From: Qipengyuania gelatinilytica
Lineage (GTDB): Bacteria; Pseudomonadota; Alphaproteobacteria; Sphingomonadales; Sphingomonadaceae
Assembly: GCF_019711315.1 (NCBI RefSeq)
Contig: NZ_CP081294.1
Location: 2,046,001 to 2,110,000, forward strand
Reading direction: 5' to 3'
DNA length: 64,000 bases
Shown here piece by piece: positions 9,021 through 18,189 of the stretch. Every line of letters starts with the position of its first letter. Within the stretch, counting starts at the first letter, position 1. A program made the position numbers and the translations under genes. The notes beneath the pieces were generated by a model. The model worked only from the letters and a program-made list of their open reading frames with translations, did not search any database and was not told the origin of the DNA.

Positions 9021-9866
9021 ATGACCTCCATCGACCCCTTTTACGGCTACGGCCTCGGCCTTCGCCGTCCGCATTACGCCGACTTCCTCGAAGGCGATAT
9101 GCCGGTCGATTTCGTCGAGGTCATCTCCGAAAACTACATGGTCGAAGGCGGCAAGCCGCTGCGCATCCTTGAGGAAATTCGCGCGAAGCATCCCGTCATA
9201 CTCCACGGGGTCTCGATGTCGGTAGGTTCGGCCGCCGGGCTCGATGACGAATACCTGGCGAGGCTCAGGACGCTCGCCGAGCGGATCGATCCGCTCTGGG
9301 TCTCCGACCATCTGTGCTGGACGCGCACCAGCGCGCACAACAGCCACGACCTTCTCCCGCTGCCGCTGACGAGCGAAGCGCTCGATACGGTGTGCGACAA
9401 TATCGACCATGCCCAGAACATGCTCGGGCGTGTCATGCTGTTCGAAAACCCGTCGAGCTATCTCACCTTCCCCGAAGACGAGATGAGCGAATGGGACTTT
9501 CTTTCCGCCATGGCGCAGCGAACCGGCTGCTACCTGCTGCTCGACGTCAACAACGTCTATGTCAGCGCGCAGAACCACGACTTCGACGCACAGGAGTATA
9601 TTGCCGGCCTGCCGCTCGATCGCGTGCGGCAGGTCCATCTCGCCGGACACACGCCTGCGACACCCGAACGCGACATCGTGATCGACACACATGACCGCGA
9701 AGTCTGCGATGCAGTCTGGGACCTCTATGAGTGGACGGTGGCCCGCACGGGGCCGGTCGCGACGATGATAGAACGCGACGACGGCATTCCGCCGCTCGGC
9801 GAATTGCTCGATGAGCTGGACCGCGCGCGCAGCGTTGTCGGTCGTACGCTGCAGGCGGCGGCATGA
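9021..9866 (+). CDS. bufB: DUF692 multinuclear iron oxidase (MNIO), bufferin-modifying
   Basis: 281 residues from ATG 9021 (an upstream extension lacks family similarity). All DUF692 blocks are visible in order: ILHGVSMSVGS, VSDHLCW, DLLPLPLT, the FENPSSY acidic/Asn site, LLLDVNNVYV, VHLAGHTP, IDTHDREV and MIERDDGIP. The His/Glu/Asp residues in these blocks bind the iron centre. MNIO enzymes convert cysteine residues of a precursor to oxazolone/thioamide or thiooxazole groups. The stop overlaps the next gene's start (ATGA), as expected for a BufB-BufC complex. Confidence 0.93.
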   Translation: MTSIDPFYGYGLGLRRPHYADFLEGDMPVDFVEVISENYMVEGGKPLRILEEIRAKHPVILHGVSMSVGSAAGLDDEYLARLRTLAERIDPLWVSDHLCWTRTSAHNSHDLLPLPLTSEALDTVCDNIDHAQNMLGRVMLFENPSSYLTFPEDEMSEWDFLSAMAQRTGCYLLLDVNNVYVSAQNHDFDAQEYIAGLPLDRVRQVHLAGHTPATPERDIVIDTHDREVCDAVWDLYEWTVARTGPVATMIERDDGIPPLGELLDELDRARSVVGRTLQAAA

Positions 9867-10630
9867 GCACGCTCGCTGCCCGCCAGTCCGCTTTCATGGC
9901 AAGCCTGCTCGATGACGAGCGCGCCTTGCCCGAGGGATGGACTGCGCGTCATGCGGCGGGCCTCGATATCTATCGCAACAATTACCGCAGCGCGCTGGTC
10001 GAGGCGCTGCGTTCGACCTTCGAGCGGACCGAGCGGCTGGTGGGCGAAGCAAGCTTTGCGCGGGCTGCCGCGCATCACCTGATCATGCATCCACCCTCGA
10101 GCTGGACGCTGGACCTGGCCGGTGCTGGCTTTGCCGAGACCTGCGAGGACCTGTTTCCCGCCGATCCCGAAGTGGCCGAACTGGCCTGGCTCGGATGGTC
10201 GATGCACCTCGCATTCGTCGCACGCGATGCGAACGCGCTGTCGAGCGAAGGCTTTCTTCAACTGGCGGCCGATTTCACCGAGGAGGACTGGGGCGACTTG
10301 CGGTTGGTCTTCATGCCCGGCCTCACGCAGAGCGACACGACTCATGATCTCAAGCGGCTGTGGTCCTCACTTGCCACGACCGGAAGTTCGCCCGACATCG
10401 TACCCGTCTCCGAAGCTTCAACCACCATCGTCTGGCGCGAGGGCGAGAGGCCCGTATTCATTTCCGTGTCGCAGGCGGAAGGCCGCGCGCTGGCCGCGAT
10501 GATGGACGGCGCGAGTTACGGGGAAGCCTGCGAGGCGCTGGTCGAGCAGGAAGGGCCCGCAGGCATCGAGCTTGCGGGCACGATGCTCAGGCGCTGGCTG
10601 TTCGAAGGGATGGTGGAGGCGGTCGCCTAA
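9863..10630 (+). CDS. bufC: DUF2063 MNIO partner protein
   Basis: 255 residues. The N-terminal DUF2063 DNA-binding-like domain is recognisable from LAARQSAFMASLLD, DIYRNNYRSALVEALRSTFE and the following helix with GEASFARAA. In bufferin and related systems this protein pairs with the MNIO enzyme and delivers or recognises the precursor peptide. Translation is coupled to bufB by a 4-base overlap. Its stop overlaps the stop of the convergent SDR gene. Confidence 0.9.
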   Translation: MSTLAARQSAFMASLLDDERALPEGWTARHAAGLDIYRNNYRSALVEALRSTFERTERLVGEASFARAAAHHLIMHPPSSWTLDLAGAGFAETCEDLFPADPEVAELAWLGWSMHLAFVARDANALSSEGFLQLAADFTEEDWGDLRLVFMPGLTQSDTTHDLKRLWSSLATTGSSPDIVPVSEASTTIVWREGERPVFISVSQAEGRALAAMMDGASYGEACEALVEQEGPAGIELAGTMLRRWLFEGMVEAVA

Positions 10631-11589
10631 TAGGCGAAATTCTGCCCGACCATTTCCTCGCTCATCGTCCAGAGGCGTTCGGCCTTGTCCTTGTCGATCG
10701 CATAGCTGCGCACACCGCCGCCGGTGTCCTCATTGTCCTCGTCGGCGACATGGCAGTCTTCGCAGTAAAGGCCTCCAGCGCCTTCAAGCTCTTCGGCGGT
10801 CGCGACCCAGCAGGTCGTCGCCGCGCCTTGCGGGATGGTCTTGAAGGGATCCGGCTTCTCGCCGCGTTCCTCTGCCGCCTTCTGGATGCGCGCCATAAGG
10901 TTCTGCATATCCTCCTCGGTCATGTGGCGACCGAGGTTCGTGTGGATACCGCCCGGATGGAGCGCATAGGCGTGGATACCCTTGTCGGCGAGCCGCTCTT
11001 CCAGTCCGACGGCGAAGAGCACGTTGGCGGTCTTCGACTGTCCGTAGCTCTGCCATTTCTCGTAGGGGCGGTTCTCGAAATTGGGATCGTCGAAATCGAC
11101 CGGGGCAATGTGGTGGCCGCGGCTCGACAGGTTGACGATGCGCGGGCGATCGCCCTTTTCGACCAGAGGCATCAGCAGGTTGGTGAGCAGGAAGTGCCCG
11201 ATGTGATTGGTGCCGAACTGCATCTCGAACCCGTCGGCCGTCTTCGCCTCGTCACAGGCCATGACACCTGCATTGTTGATCAGCAGGTCGATCCTCTCGA
11301 ACCGGTCATTCGCCTCGGCAGCGGCCTTGCGCACGCTGTCGAGCGAGGCGAGGTCGCAGACCAACGTGTCGACCTTGGCACCGGTGCCTTCGGCGATCGC
11401 ATCGGCCGTGGCGGAGAGCTTGGTGGCATCGCGGCCCGACAGGATCACATGCGCACCCTTGGCCGCCATCGCCCGCGCGGTCTCCTGACCCAGCCCGGAG
11501 TAGCCGCCGGTCACCAGCACGGTGCGCCCTTTCAGGTCCTTGTCCGCGAGGACTTCGTCTGCAGTGCTCGAAAATCCGAATTCGCTCAT
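10627..11589 (-). CDS. Short-chain dehydrogenase/reductase
   Basis: 320 residues. The SDR hallmarks are all present: cofactor motif TGGYSGLG near residue 27, NNAG, the catalytic serine in NLSSRGHH, and YGQSK. The long C-terminal half with LHPGGIHTNL resembles retinol-dehydrogenase/WWOX-like classical SDRs. Substrate unknown. The start overlaps the S9 peptidase stop (ATGA), so the two form an operon. Confidence 0.9.
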   Translation of the reverse strand: MSEFGFSSTADEVLADKDLKGRTVLVTGGYSGLGQETARAMAAKGAHVILSGRDATKLSATADAIAEGTGAKVDTLVCDLASLDSVRKAAAEANDRFERIDLLINNAGVMACDEAKTADGFEMQFGTNHIGHFLLTNLLMPLVEKGDRPRIVNLSSRGHHIAPVDFDDPNFENRPYEKWQSYGQSKTANVLFAVGLEERLADKGIHAYALHPGGIHTNLGRHMTEEDMQNLMARIQKAAEERGEKPDPFKTIPQGAATTCWVATAEELEGAGGLYCEDCHVADEDNEDTGGGVRSYAIDKDKAERLWTMSEEMVGQNFAY

Positions 11590-13658
11590 TGATCGTCACT
11601 CCCGTTATCGTCTGCGGTCTGGTCGGTCCGGTAGCGTTCAAACCAGGCGAGGATGTTGTCGGCCTTGGCCACCAGTCGCGATGGGCGCGAGGCGATACCA
11701 TGCGGGCTTTCCGGCACGCGCACGAGCACCGTGTCGATCCCGCGCAGCTTCAGCGCCTGGTAGAACTGCTCGCTCTCGGTGATCGGGGTGCGTTGGTCTT
11801 CTTCGCCCGTCAACAGCATGGTCGGCGTGGTCACATTGCCGACGAGGCTGAGCGGCGAACGCTCCCAGTAATGCATCGGCACTTCCCACGGCAGGCCGGG
11901 GAACTGGTGGTAGGTCTGGAAGATATAGCTGTCCGCGGTCAGCGTCTTGCTCAACCAGTTGATCACCGGCTTGGCGGCCGCAGCGGCGTTGAACCGGTCG
12001 GTCAGGCCGACGAGATATGCGGTTGCGATGCCGCCTGCCGACCCGCCGGTCACGAAGAGGTTGTCCTCGTCGATGAAGCCCTTGGCGATCATCGCATCGA
12101 CGCCCGACATGTGATCGGCCGCATCGTCGGGGCTGGAATATTTGTGTTCGAGCAGCAGGCCGAAATCCTCGCCGTAGGAGGAACTGCCGCGGTGGTTGGC
12201 GTAGAATACGACATAGCCCTCGGCGACATAGCGCTGGATTTCGGCGGAGAAGTGCGGCCCATATGCCGCGTGGGGTCCGCCGTGGATTTCGAGGATCAGC
12301 GGATACTTCTTCGACGGATCGAAGCCCGGCGGTGTCACGTACCAGCCCTGGATCTCGGTACCGTCATGCGAGGAGGTGTAGGTGACTTCCTGCACCTGCC
12401 CCAGATCGCGGTGGGCAAGCAGGTCTTCATTGAGCGCGGTCAGCTTGCGCGTGCTGCGTCCCGACTTTGCATAAAGATCAGCCGGTCGATCATGCGAGCC
12501 TTGCGTCCATGCAAGCGCGCCATTGGCATGCACATCATATGTGCCGCTGGTGTAGGGCCTGCCGAGCGTCGTTCCGCCCAGACCGTCGGCCACGGTTTCG
12601 ACCCTGCTGCCCGAAGGCGACACGCGGCCGATCTTGCGGATGCCGCGGTCGTCGTAAGTGAAGTAGATGTGCCGTCCGCTCCAGCGGATATCGCTCACCT
12701 CGCGGTCGAGGCTCTCGGTCAGGTTCTGGCCGCCCGAGCCATCAAGGCCGCGCACGCAGACATCCACCTGCCACACCGGACGCTTGACGTTGGGCATGCA
12801 GATGAAAGCCACGCTGCGGCCATCGGGGGAGACTTGCGGTGAAGCTTCGAGACCGCCTCCGCTGGTCACCTGCTGCATCGCGCCGCCAGCCAGCGGCACG
12901 CGCCAGATATCGCCCTCGATGGTCTGCAATTCCCAGCCCTCGTTGCGATTGGCCGAGACGAGGATCGCCCCGCCGTCACGCGTCCAGGCGAGCGGGCCCG
13001 CATGGTCGAATTCGCCCGTCGTCAGCTGGCGAGGGGTGCCGCCGTCGGCGGGCACTACGAAGACGTGGCTGAAGGTCACGTCGATGAAACCGGAGCCGTC
13101 GCTGCGATACCGGGCGTGGTCGATCACCTTGACCGGCGGCGACCATTTCGCCCCTTCGGGTTTGGGCGGCGCCTTGGCGAGCGGCTTCGTGTCGCCGTCG
13201 ACGCGGCTGGTGAACGCGATCTGCCGGCCATCGGGCGACCATGCGAGATTGCCGGCACCGCTATCGAGTGCGGCGACCTGCTGGACCTGTCCGCTGTCCA
13301 TCCAGCGGATGAAGATCGCGCTGCGTCCGTCCTCGTCGCGGCCGCTATAGGCGATACGCCTGCCGTCGGGCGACCATTCGCCGCCGCTCGCGCCGTCCAG
13401 GACGAGCCGGTTGCTGCTCCCGTCGAGCGCGGCGAGCCAGAGCGCGCCCTCGGTCCGGTCGGTCATGATGTTGTTCGAGCGCCGCGTGTAGAGGACATGG
13501 CGGCCATCGGGCGAAATGCGCGGATCGTCCGCATATTCGAGGTCGAAAACGTCGAGCGAGGTGAACAGCCTTTCGCTCTCGCCGCCTTCGTCCTGGGCAA
13601 GCGCCGCCGGTCCCCAAGCGCCCGCCGCAATCGCGAGCGCACCGATCCATGCCTTCAT
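11586..13658 (-). CDS. S9 family (prolyl oligopeptidase-type) peptidase
   Basis: 690 residues from the ATG that opens a Sec signal peptide (about AALAQ). The N-terminal two thirds hold PD40/WD40-like beta-propeller repeats (for example SPDGRHVLY, SPDGRQIAF, SPDGRSVAF). The C-terminal alpha/beta-hydrolase has nucleophile Ser540 in GGSAGG, Asp621 in GEEDQRTP and His653 in ESPHGI. It should cleave short peptides in the periplasm and is translationally coupled to the downstream SDR. Confidence 0.93.
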   Translation of the reverse strand: MKAWIGALAIAAGAWGPAALAQDEGGESERLFTSLDVFDLEYADDPRISPDGRHVLYTRRSNNIMTDRTEGALWLAALDGSSNRLVLDGASGGEWSPDGRRIAYSGRDEDGRSAIFIRWMDSGQVQQVAALDSGAGNLAWSPDGRQIAFTSRVDGDTKPLAKAPPKPEGAKWSPPVKVIDHARYRSDGSGFIDVTFSHVFVVPADGGTPRQLTTGEFDHAGPLAWTRDGGAILVSANRNEGWELQTIEGDIWRVPLAGGAMQQVTSGGGLEASPQVSPDGRSVAFICMPNVKRPVWQVDVCVRGLDGSGGQNLTESLDREVSDIRWSGRHIYFTYDDRGIRKIGRVSPSGSRVETVADGLGGTTLGRPYTSGTYDVHANGALAWTQGSHDRPADLYAKSGRSTRKLTALNEDLLAHRDLGQVQEVTYTSSHDGTEIQGWYVTPPGFDPSKKYPLILEIHGGPHAAYGPHFSAEIQRYVAEGYVVFYANHRGSSSYGEDFGLLLEHKYSSPDDAADHMSGVDAMIAKGFIDEDNLFVTGGSAGGIATAYLVGLTDRFNAAAAAKPVINWLSKTLTADSYIFQTYHQFPGLPWEVPMHYWERSPLSLVGNVTTPTMLLTGEEDQRTPITESEQFYQALKLRGIDTVLVRVPESPHGIASRPSRLVAKADNILAWFERYRTDQTADDNGSDDQ

Positions 13659-13690
13659 GCATTGTCTCCCTTTGGCGTCGGGGTAGCACA

Positions 13691-13727
13691 AAGAAAAAGG
13701 GGCGCGAGACTTTTCGTCCCGCGCCCC
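13691..13727 (-). terminator. Rho-independent terminator of the channel gene
   Basis: On the minus strand, GGGGCGCGGGAC and GTCTCGCGCCCC form a 12-bp stem (one mismatch) around a short A-rich loop, followed by TTTTTCTTT. It lies between the channel gene stop and the S9 peptidase start. Confidence 0.85.
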
Positions 13728-13765
13728 AGTGAACCCCCCATCTCCCTGGGGTTGTTGGCTCTGTG

Positions 13766-15013
13766 TCAGGCGCCCGGCGGCAGCGGATCGTCGCTTGTCG
13801 GCGCGGCTGCCTTGCGGCGCTTGGGCTTGGGCGCAGAAGCGCTGCCCCCGCCAAGGTCGCTGTCCATCTGGTCGAGCTTGCGCGCCGCCCAGTCACGGCC
13901 ACCGAGGCCGAAGGCGAGTGCGCCTGCCACCGCGATGCCGGCGACAATGATGGTTACCACATCCTGCGGAATGCCGCCGCCAAGCTCGGTGAACTCCAGT
14001 CCCATGAAGACGAACAGGACGATCGTTGCCCAGCGGACAATGGTCGCCGCGGTCGAATTGCCCGCGTCACCGGCGATCACTCGCGCAAGCAGGTTCGCGA
14101 TGAGGAAGCCCACAGCGATAACGACTGCACCGAGAATTACCTTGCTGCCGGTTTCCAGAACCGTGTCGAGAATGGCCGTCAGCTCGGGAAAGCCTAGCAG
14201 GCGCGTCGCAGCGATGGCGAAGAACAGGATGATCGCCACCTGCGCGATGCGGGCGATGATACCGCTCGCAGTCGTGCCGTCTGCAACCAGTCCGCTTTCA
14301 GCCAGCGCCCGGTCGACACCGAGGCCCGGCAGCACTTCCTTGGCGATCTGCACCACGAACTTGCTGATCAGGTAACCGATGCCGAGCAGGATCGCGGCTG
14401 CGATAATGTTCGGAATGGCCGCGAAGATCATCCGCAGCATGTCCGATGCCGGATCGCTGATCGACTGGATCTGCAGTTGTTCGAGCGCCGCGATCGCCAC
14501 CGGAATGGCAATCAGGACATAGGCGATGGTGCCGATGGTCTTGCTGATCGCGGTGTTGCCGGTGACATTGTCCACCCCGCCGCGATTGGCCCATTTGTCG
14601 AAATCGACTGCCTGCAGCGTGGTGACCACGAGGTCGCGAACGATCCGCGCCACCATCATGCCGATGAAGAAGATCAGTCCGGCCCACAGAAGGTTCGGCA
14701 GGAAGTCGACGACATTCTCGAGCAGGCTGTTGATCGGTCCTGCGACCCCGCCCAGTTCGAGGATATTGAGAACGATGAGCAGGCCGAACAGCCAGATCAG
14801 CAAGGACACGATCTTGCCGAGCGATTCACCCAGCGAGGTCCCGTTGCCGGTCCCGCGCTTGAAGAAGTCGACCGTGTCGACAAGCTTGGCAAAAGCCCAT
14901 TTGGCCGCACGTGCGGCGAGCCATGTGACGACCAGCGCGATCACTGCGAAAAGGAGCTTCTCTCCAAGCTCCATCGCCAGTTGCTGGTCGAAGCGATACC
15001 TATCAAAGATCAT
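13766..15013 (-). CDS. TM-helix-repeat (mechanosensitive channel-like) membrane protein
   Basis: 415 residues. ATG 15013 has GGAGAGG upstream and is preferred to the longer frame from 15106. The protein has several copies of the conserved TM-helix repeat (PF05552 type), for example LLWAGLIFFIGMMVARIVRD, then similar helices near residues 195-225, 275-300 and 325-350. Proteins of this class are usually called mechanosensitive channel family, though no MscS beta domain is visible. The C-terminus is charged and Ala/Pro-rich. Confidence 0.8.
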   Translation of the reverse strand: MIFDRYRFDQQLAMELGEKLLFAVIALVVTWLAARAAKWAFAKLVDTVDFFKRGTGNGTSLGESLGKIVSLLIWLFGLLIVLNILELGGVAGPINSLLENVVDFLPNLLWAGLIFFIGMMVARIVRDLVVTTLQAVDFDKWANRGGVDNVTGNTAISKTIGTIAYVLIAIPVAIAALEQLQIQSISDPASDMLRMIFAAIPNIIAAAILLGIGYLISKFVVQIAKEVLPGLGVDRALAESGLVADGTTASGIIARIAQVAIILFFAIAATRLLGFPELTAILDTVLETGSKVILGAVVIAVGFLIANLLARVIAGDAGNSTAATIVRWATIVLFVFMGLEFTELGGGIPQDVVTIIVAGIAVAGALAFGLGGRDWAARKLDQMDSDLGGGSASAPKPKRRKAAAPTSDDPLPPGA

Positions 15014-15123
15014 GAAACCTCTCCCCGTTGGTTTCCGTAGCGTCAGGGCTAACACGCGTGTCGGATTTAACCAAAACGGCGCTTGGGGATTGAGTGGATA
15101 ACTCAAGGTGCTATCCCGGCGGA

Positions 15124-16224
15124 ATGAGAGGATTTTTCACCCAGCTCGCCGCTGTTTTCGCGCTCGCGATTGCCGCCTGTCCGGTACCGGCCCTGGCCGA
15201 TGATCAGGGTGGGCAATGGTCCATCGCGATCCACGGCGGGGCGGGAACAATCGCGCGCGAGAACATGAGCGCGGAGGCCGAAGCCGAATATCGCGCAGGC
15301 TTGCAGGTCGCTCTCGATGCCGGGGCAAAGGTGCTGTCGGAAGGCGGCACGGCAATGGATGCCGTCGAGGCGGTGATCCTGATCCTGGAAGACGATCCCA
15401 AGTTCAACGCCGGGCGCGGCGCGGTCTATACGTGGGAGGGCGGCCACGAACTCGACGCCTCGATCATGGATGGGCGCGACCGCGATGCAGGCGCGGTGGC
15501 GGGCGTTACCAACGTGCGCAATCCCATCCTGCTCGCACGCAAGGTGATGACCGACAGCCCGCACGTCATGCTCTCGGGCGAGGGCGCGGAGACTTTCGCT
15601 GCCGAACAGGGCCTCGACCTCGTGCCGGGCGAATTTTTCGATACGGAAAGCCGCCGCGAAGCGCTCGAGCGGATGAAGGCCGACAAGCTTTCGGCGATCG
15701 ACGTCGACATCAAGTTCGGCACCGTGGGCGCAGTCGCGCTCGATACACATGGCAATCTTGCCGCGGGCACCTCGACCGGCGGGATGACCGGCAAGCGCTG
15801 GAACCGCATCGGCGATGCTCCGGTGATCGGGGCGGGCACCTATGCCGACAACCGCAGCTGTGCCGTCTCGGCGACCGGCTGGGGCGAATATTTCATCCGC
15901 GTCGGAGTGGCGCATGAGATTTGCACGCGGCTGAGGCACCGCTTCGACATGGATGTCGTCGTGGCCCGTGTGACGACCCCGGTCGATCGGGACGGTAATC
16001 CGGAATATTTCGTCCATGCCTCGGAAATGATGCTGGAAGAAAGCGCTGTGCAGGAAGAAGCCGACGCAGTGATGGCCGAAGTAAAGGAACTCGGTGGCGA
16101 CGGGGGGATCATCCTCGTCACCCCCGAAGGCCATGCGCTCTACAGCTTCAACACCAGCGGCATGTACCGCGGTCGCGCCACCAGCGAAGGAGTCAACGAA
16201 GTCGCGATCTACGGCGACGAATAA
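15124..16224 (+). CDS. iaaA: Isoaspartyl peptidase / L-asparaginase (Ntn hydrolase)
   Basis: 366 residues with a signal peptide (about to PALA). Family signatures include IAIHGGAGTI at the N-terminus, NAGRGAVYTW, and the autocleavage site FGTVGAVALD, in which Thr200 becomes the nucleophile of the beta subunit. STGGMTGKRWNRIGDAP matches the substrate-binding region. It hydrolyses isoaspartyl dipeptides and asparagine; the signal peptide implies a periplasmic enzyme. ATG 15124 is the only start that gives a clean signal peptide. Confidence 0.93.
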   Translation: MRGFFTQLAAVFALAIAACPVPALADDQGGQWSIAIHGGAGTIARENMSAEAEAEYRAGLQVALDAGAKVLSEGGTAMDAVEAVILILEDDPKFNAGRGAVYTWEGGHELDASIMDGRDRDAGAVAGVTNVRNPILLARKVMTDSPHVMLSGEGAETFAAEQGLDLVPGEFFDTESRREALERMKADKLSAIDVDIKFGTVGAVALDTHGNLAAGTSTGGMTGKRWNRIGDAPVIGAGTYADNRSCAVSATGWGEYFIRVGVAHEICTRLRHRFDMDVVVARVTTPVDRDGNPEYFVHASEMMLEESAVQEEADAVMAEVKELGGDGGIILVTPEGHALYSFNTSGMYRGRATSEGVNEVAIYGDE

Positions 16225-16233
16225 CCTGCCCGA

Positions 16234-17166
16234 TCAGGTAAGCACGATCCTATAGAGCCGCCGGACCCAGCCGGTCAGCGTGCGGCCGATTTCGGCAAAT
16301 GCGGCATCGACCCGATCCCCGTCGATCGTGTCGCCGAGCGGGCTCTGGTGATAGGCGGCGAAGAACACGGGATCGCCAGTCGGGCTTTCGACGAAGCCGA
16401 TATCGCCGCGAAGATATCCCATCGTGCCGCCCCAGTCGCTCGAATTGCCGGTCTTGTCGCCAGCGACCCACGTGTCGGGAAGGCCTGCACGCACGCGGGC
16501 GAGGCCGGTTGTGCTGTCCACCATCCAGCTGCGCAATTCGGCTGCGCGCGCGCTATCGAGCGGGTTGCCGCTGCCCGAAACCAGTATTTTCGAGAGCGTC
16601 GAAGCCACGGCGATCGGTGTGGTGGTGTCGCGCTCTTCGCCGGGTGGCACGTAATTCAGCCGCGTTTCCACCCGGTCGAGCCGCGAGGAATTATCGCCAA
16701 GCTGTCGCCAGAATTCGGTTAGTCCGGCAGGACCGCCGACCCGGTCGAGGACGAGATTGGCCGCGAGGTTGTCCGAACTTTGCTGCGCAGCCTGGGCCAG
16801 CTCGCGCAAGGTGGCGCCCGTCTCGATCCGCTCGCCGGTAAAAGGCGTGTGGAAGATGAGATCGTCCTTCGTCCATGTCACTCGCTGCGACAGGTCGAGC
16901 TTGCCCTGCTGTTCCAGCGAGAGCGCCAGCGCGGCGAGCGAGGTCTTGAAGGTCGAGGCCAGCGGAAACCGCTCCGCGCCGCGATAGTCGAGGCTTGCGC
17001 CAGCTTCCGGCGCAAGAAAGGCCACGCCAAGCCGTCCGCCTAGCGCGCGCTCAATGATCCGCAGCTTGGCAGTGATCCTGCCTTGCGTGCTCTGGTCCAA
17101 CGGGACACAGGCCGCCCCGGCCAGCGCTGCCGCACCTGCGATCACGCTGCGCCGGTCGAACCTCAT
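16234..17166 (-). CDS. bla: Class A beta-lactamase
   Basis: 310 residues with all class A catalytic motifs: Ser71-x-x-Lys74 (STFK), Ser131-Asp132-Asn133, Glu167 and Asn171 in ETRLN, and Lys239-Thr240-Gly241. The N-terminus DRRSVIAGAAALAGAAC looks like a twin-arginine signal, possibly with lipid attachment at Cys20. It is likely a resident chromosomal enzyme: base composition is like its neighbours and no mobile element is near. The start overlaps the pheA stop (ATGA), so expression probably follows pheA; there is no ampR-like regulator beside it. Confidence 0.93.
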   Translation of the reverse strand: MRFDRRSVIAGAAALAGAACVPLDQSTQGRITAKLRIIERALGGRLGVAFLAPEAGASLDYRGAERFPLASTFKTSLAALALSLEQQGKLDLSQRVTWTKDDLIFHTPFTGERIETGATLRELAQAAQQSSDNLAANLVLDRVGGPAGLTEFWRQLGDNSSRLDRVETRLNYVPPGEERDTTTPIAVASTLSKILVSGSGNPLDSARAAELRSWMVDSTTGLARVRAGLPDTWVAGDKTGNSSDWGGTMGYLRGDIGFVESPTGDPVFFAAYHQSPLGDTIDGDRVDAAFAEIGRTLTGWVRRLYRIVLT

Positions 17167-18056
17167 CCGCGCTTCCTTGCCTGTGCATAGCTGCCGAGCA
17201 GGCGGACGTCATTGGTCTGGAATTCGAGTTCTTCGAGCGCGGTATCCACTCGCGGATCGCCCGGCGCGCCCTCGATATCTGCGTAGAACCGGGTCGCTGC
17301 AAAGCTTGCGCCCTTCTGGTAGCTTTCCAGCTTGGTCATGTTGACGCCGTTGGTCGCAAAGCAGCCCAGCGCCTTGTAAAGCGCGGCGGGCACGTTCTTC
17401 ACCTCGAAGATGAAGGTGGTCATCGCGGTTTCAGCCTCGATCCCCGCAGGATCGCGCGGTTCCTTGGCCAGCACGACGAAGCGCGTGGTGTTGTCATGGG
17501 CGTCCTCGACCTCGTTCTCGATGATATCGAGACCGTAAAGCTCGGCAGCCATCGGCGGAGCGATCGCGCAGAATCTGGGATCCTGCATCTCGGCCACATA
17601 GGCCGCGGCACCTGCCGTATCGGCATGGGCGAGCGCCACGATCCCGCGCTCCTGCAGAAACGCGCGCGACTGCCCGAGGGCCTGCGGGTGGCTGTAGGCG
17701 GCTTCGAACGGGCCGGGTCCGGTCGCCATCAGCGCGTGGGTGATGCGCATGAAATGTTCGGCCACGATCGACAGCCCGCTTTCGGGCAGCAGGAAGTGGA
17801 TGTCCGACACGCGCCCGTGCTGGCTGTTCTCGATCGGGATCATGGCGCAACCGGCACGGCCCTGTTTCACAGCGTCGAGCGCGTCCTCGAAACCCATGTA
17901 GGGAAGCGGCAGGCATTCGGGATCGAACTGCATCGCGGCCTGGTGCGAATTCGATCCGGGGGCGCCGCCAAAGGCGATGGCGCGTGCGGGATCGGTTGCG
18001 GCAGCCTGCCGCATGCTGTCGACCATTTCGATCGCGGGTCTTGCAAAAGTACGCAT
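17163..18056 (-). CDS. pheA: Prephenate dehydratase
   Basis: 297 residues; start ATG 18056 (the longer open frame has no similarity). It makes phenylpyruvate from prephenate for phenylalanine synthesis. Seen are IAFGGAPGSNSHQAA, the PIENSQHGRVSDIH loop, the catalytic NTTRF motif, and a C-terminal ACT domain with the ESYQKG regulatory signature, implying feedback by phenylalanine. It is monofunctional, with no chorismate mutase domain. It is followed in overlap by the beta-lactamase. Confidence 0.94.
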   Translation of the reverse strand: MRTFARPAIEMVDSMRQAAATDPARAIAFGGAPGSNSHQAAMQFDPECLPLPYMGFEDALDAVKQGRAGCAMIPIENSQHGRVSDIHFLLPESGLSIVAEHFMRITHALMATGPGPFEAAYSHPQALGQSRAFLQERGIVALAHADTAGAAAYVAEMQDPRFCAIAPPMAAELYGLDIIENEVEDAHDNTTRFVVLAKEPRDPAGIEAETAMTTFIFEVKNVPAALYKALGCFATNGVNMTKLESYQKGASFAATRFYADIEGAPGDPRVDTALEELEFQTNDVRLLGSYAQARKRG

Positions 18057-18189
18057 TAAGGCTGCTGCTATCGGCGGCTTTCCGGCACCGCAAGCGTAAT
18101 TGCGAGCCTTGCACTTGCGCGAGCGCGCCCACGGCACTAGAGCGACGCGCAACCAACAGATCACTCGGATTCTCGCAGGCAATCACGCA

